15,099 nt of DNA. Source: a candidate division TA06 bacterium DG_78. GTDB taxonomy: Bacteria > Hydrothermota > Tepidihabitantia > SM23-42. Each line of letters starts with the position of its first letter. Position 1 is the stretch's first letter. Made by a program: the position numbers and the translations under genes. Below are positions 14,724 to 15,099 of this stretch, piece after piece. The notes under the pieces were generated by a model. It ran no database searches, was not told the DNA's origin, and saw only the letters and a list, made by a program, of their open reading frames with translations. The stretch spans positions 1 through 15,099 of the forward strand of contig LJNI01000042.1 in the NCBI GenBank assembly GCA_001303225.1, written 5' to 3'.

Positions 14724-15099
14724 ATGGCGAATTCAATCATTGAAAAAATAAAGAAACTTAAAGAAAAAAGGAATGCAATAATATTAGTGCATAATTACCA
14801 ACTCCCTGAAGTTCAAGATATTGCCGACTATCTCGGTGATTCTCTCGAACTGGCAAGAAAATCCCGCGAAACCGATAGCGATATCATTCTCTTTTGTGGT
14901 GTCCATTTTATGGCTGAAACAGCAAAAATTTTAAATCCGAATAAAAAGGTGCTCATGCCTGACCTCCATGCAGGATGTCCAATGGCCGACATGGTTACTG
15001 CCGAACAGTTACAAAAAGAGAAAAATGTACACTCTGATGCTGGTGTTATGTGCTACATAAATTCTACCGCTGATGTAAAAGCACTGTCAGACATCTGTT
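14724..15099 (+). CDS. nadA: Quinolinate synthase NadA, partial (C-terminus outside window)
   Basis: Condenses iminoaspartate with dihydroxyacetone phosphate to quinolinate, the second step of de novo NAD synthesis, using a [4Fe-4S] cluster. The 125 residues visible match the family closely: [20 protein letters not shown], then [28 protein letters not shown] and [19 protein letters not shown] at the window edge. Cys85 in AGCPMA fits the first cluster ligand; the other two lie outside the window. The ATG is 13 bases after the M23 stop, and the bases before it (AATTATTTAAACTG) contain no Shine-Dalgarno sequence, so translation may depend on read-through from the upstream gene. HutU uses NAD+ as cofactor, but no functional link is implied. 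Confidence 0.96.
   Translation, partial: MANSIIEKIKKLKEKRNAIILVHNYQLPEVQDIADYLGDSLELARKSRETDSDIILFCGVHFMAETAKILNPNKKVLMPDLHAGCPMADMVTAEQLQKEKNVHSDAGVMCYINSTADVKALSDIC

Overview
The window is a dense, moderately AT-rich bacterial chromosomal segment with 14 genes, two of them cut by the window ends. Gene overlaps are common (ATGA, TAATG) and there are no RNA genes, insertion sequences or phage genes. Lipoprotein signals (two lipobox proteins), EF-P, a ComEC channel, sigma70-type promoters and a membrane two-component system point to a bacterium, probably with a Gram-negative type envelope. The free-standing Roadblock/LC7 protein and HEAT-repeat lipoprotein recall deep-branching, mostly uncultivated lineages (candidate-phylum type, for example WOR-3). 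That placement is a guess from gene style, not shown by any marker here.

Layout. 1-406 (-): partial membrane-anchored YbjQ-type protein. 655-2181 (+): histidine ammonia-lyase HutH. 2216-8454 (-): a leftward block, read in the order HEAT-repeat lipoprotein, cysS, efp, Roadblock protein, unknown 250-residue protein, comEC. 8455-8698: a divergent intergenic region packed with inverted repeats between two outward promoters. 8699-13786 (+): urocanase HutU, an ABC-type peptide-binding lipoprotein, a sensor histidine kinase and a single-domain response regulator, all overlapping or within a few bases. 13856-14710 (+): a membrane-anchored M23/LytM-like protein. 14724-end (+): quinolinate synthase NadA, partial.

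How the genes work together. HutH and HutU are the first two steps of histidine breakdown (histidine to urocanate to imidazolonepropionate). They point the same way but are separated by the whole leftward block. HutU is translationally coupled to an orphan solute-binding lipoprotein, followed at once by a kinase and receiver. I infer a nutrient-capture and sensing unit attached to histidine use. No transporter permease, HutI, HutG or formiminotransferase is visible.

Notable oddities. HutU has Met where the urocanase signature has its conserved Cys. The M23 protein lacks, by a clean in-frame gap, the segment that normally carries the HxH zinc motif. ComEC seems to start at ATT and lacks the metallo-beta-lactamase metal motif. 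EF-P has Asn at the usual modified-Lys position. Promoters sit so close to start codons that leaderless or nearly leaderless mRNAs are predicted. Two intergenic regions carry structured repeats: inverted blocks of 7-mers at 5334-5414, and four phased 12-mers plus hairpins at 8501-8642.
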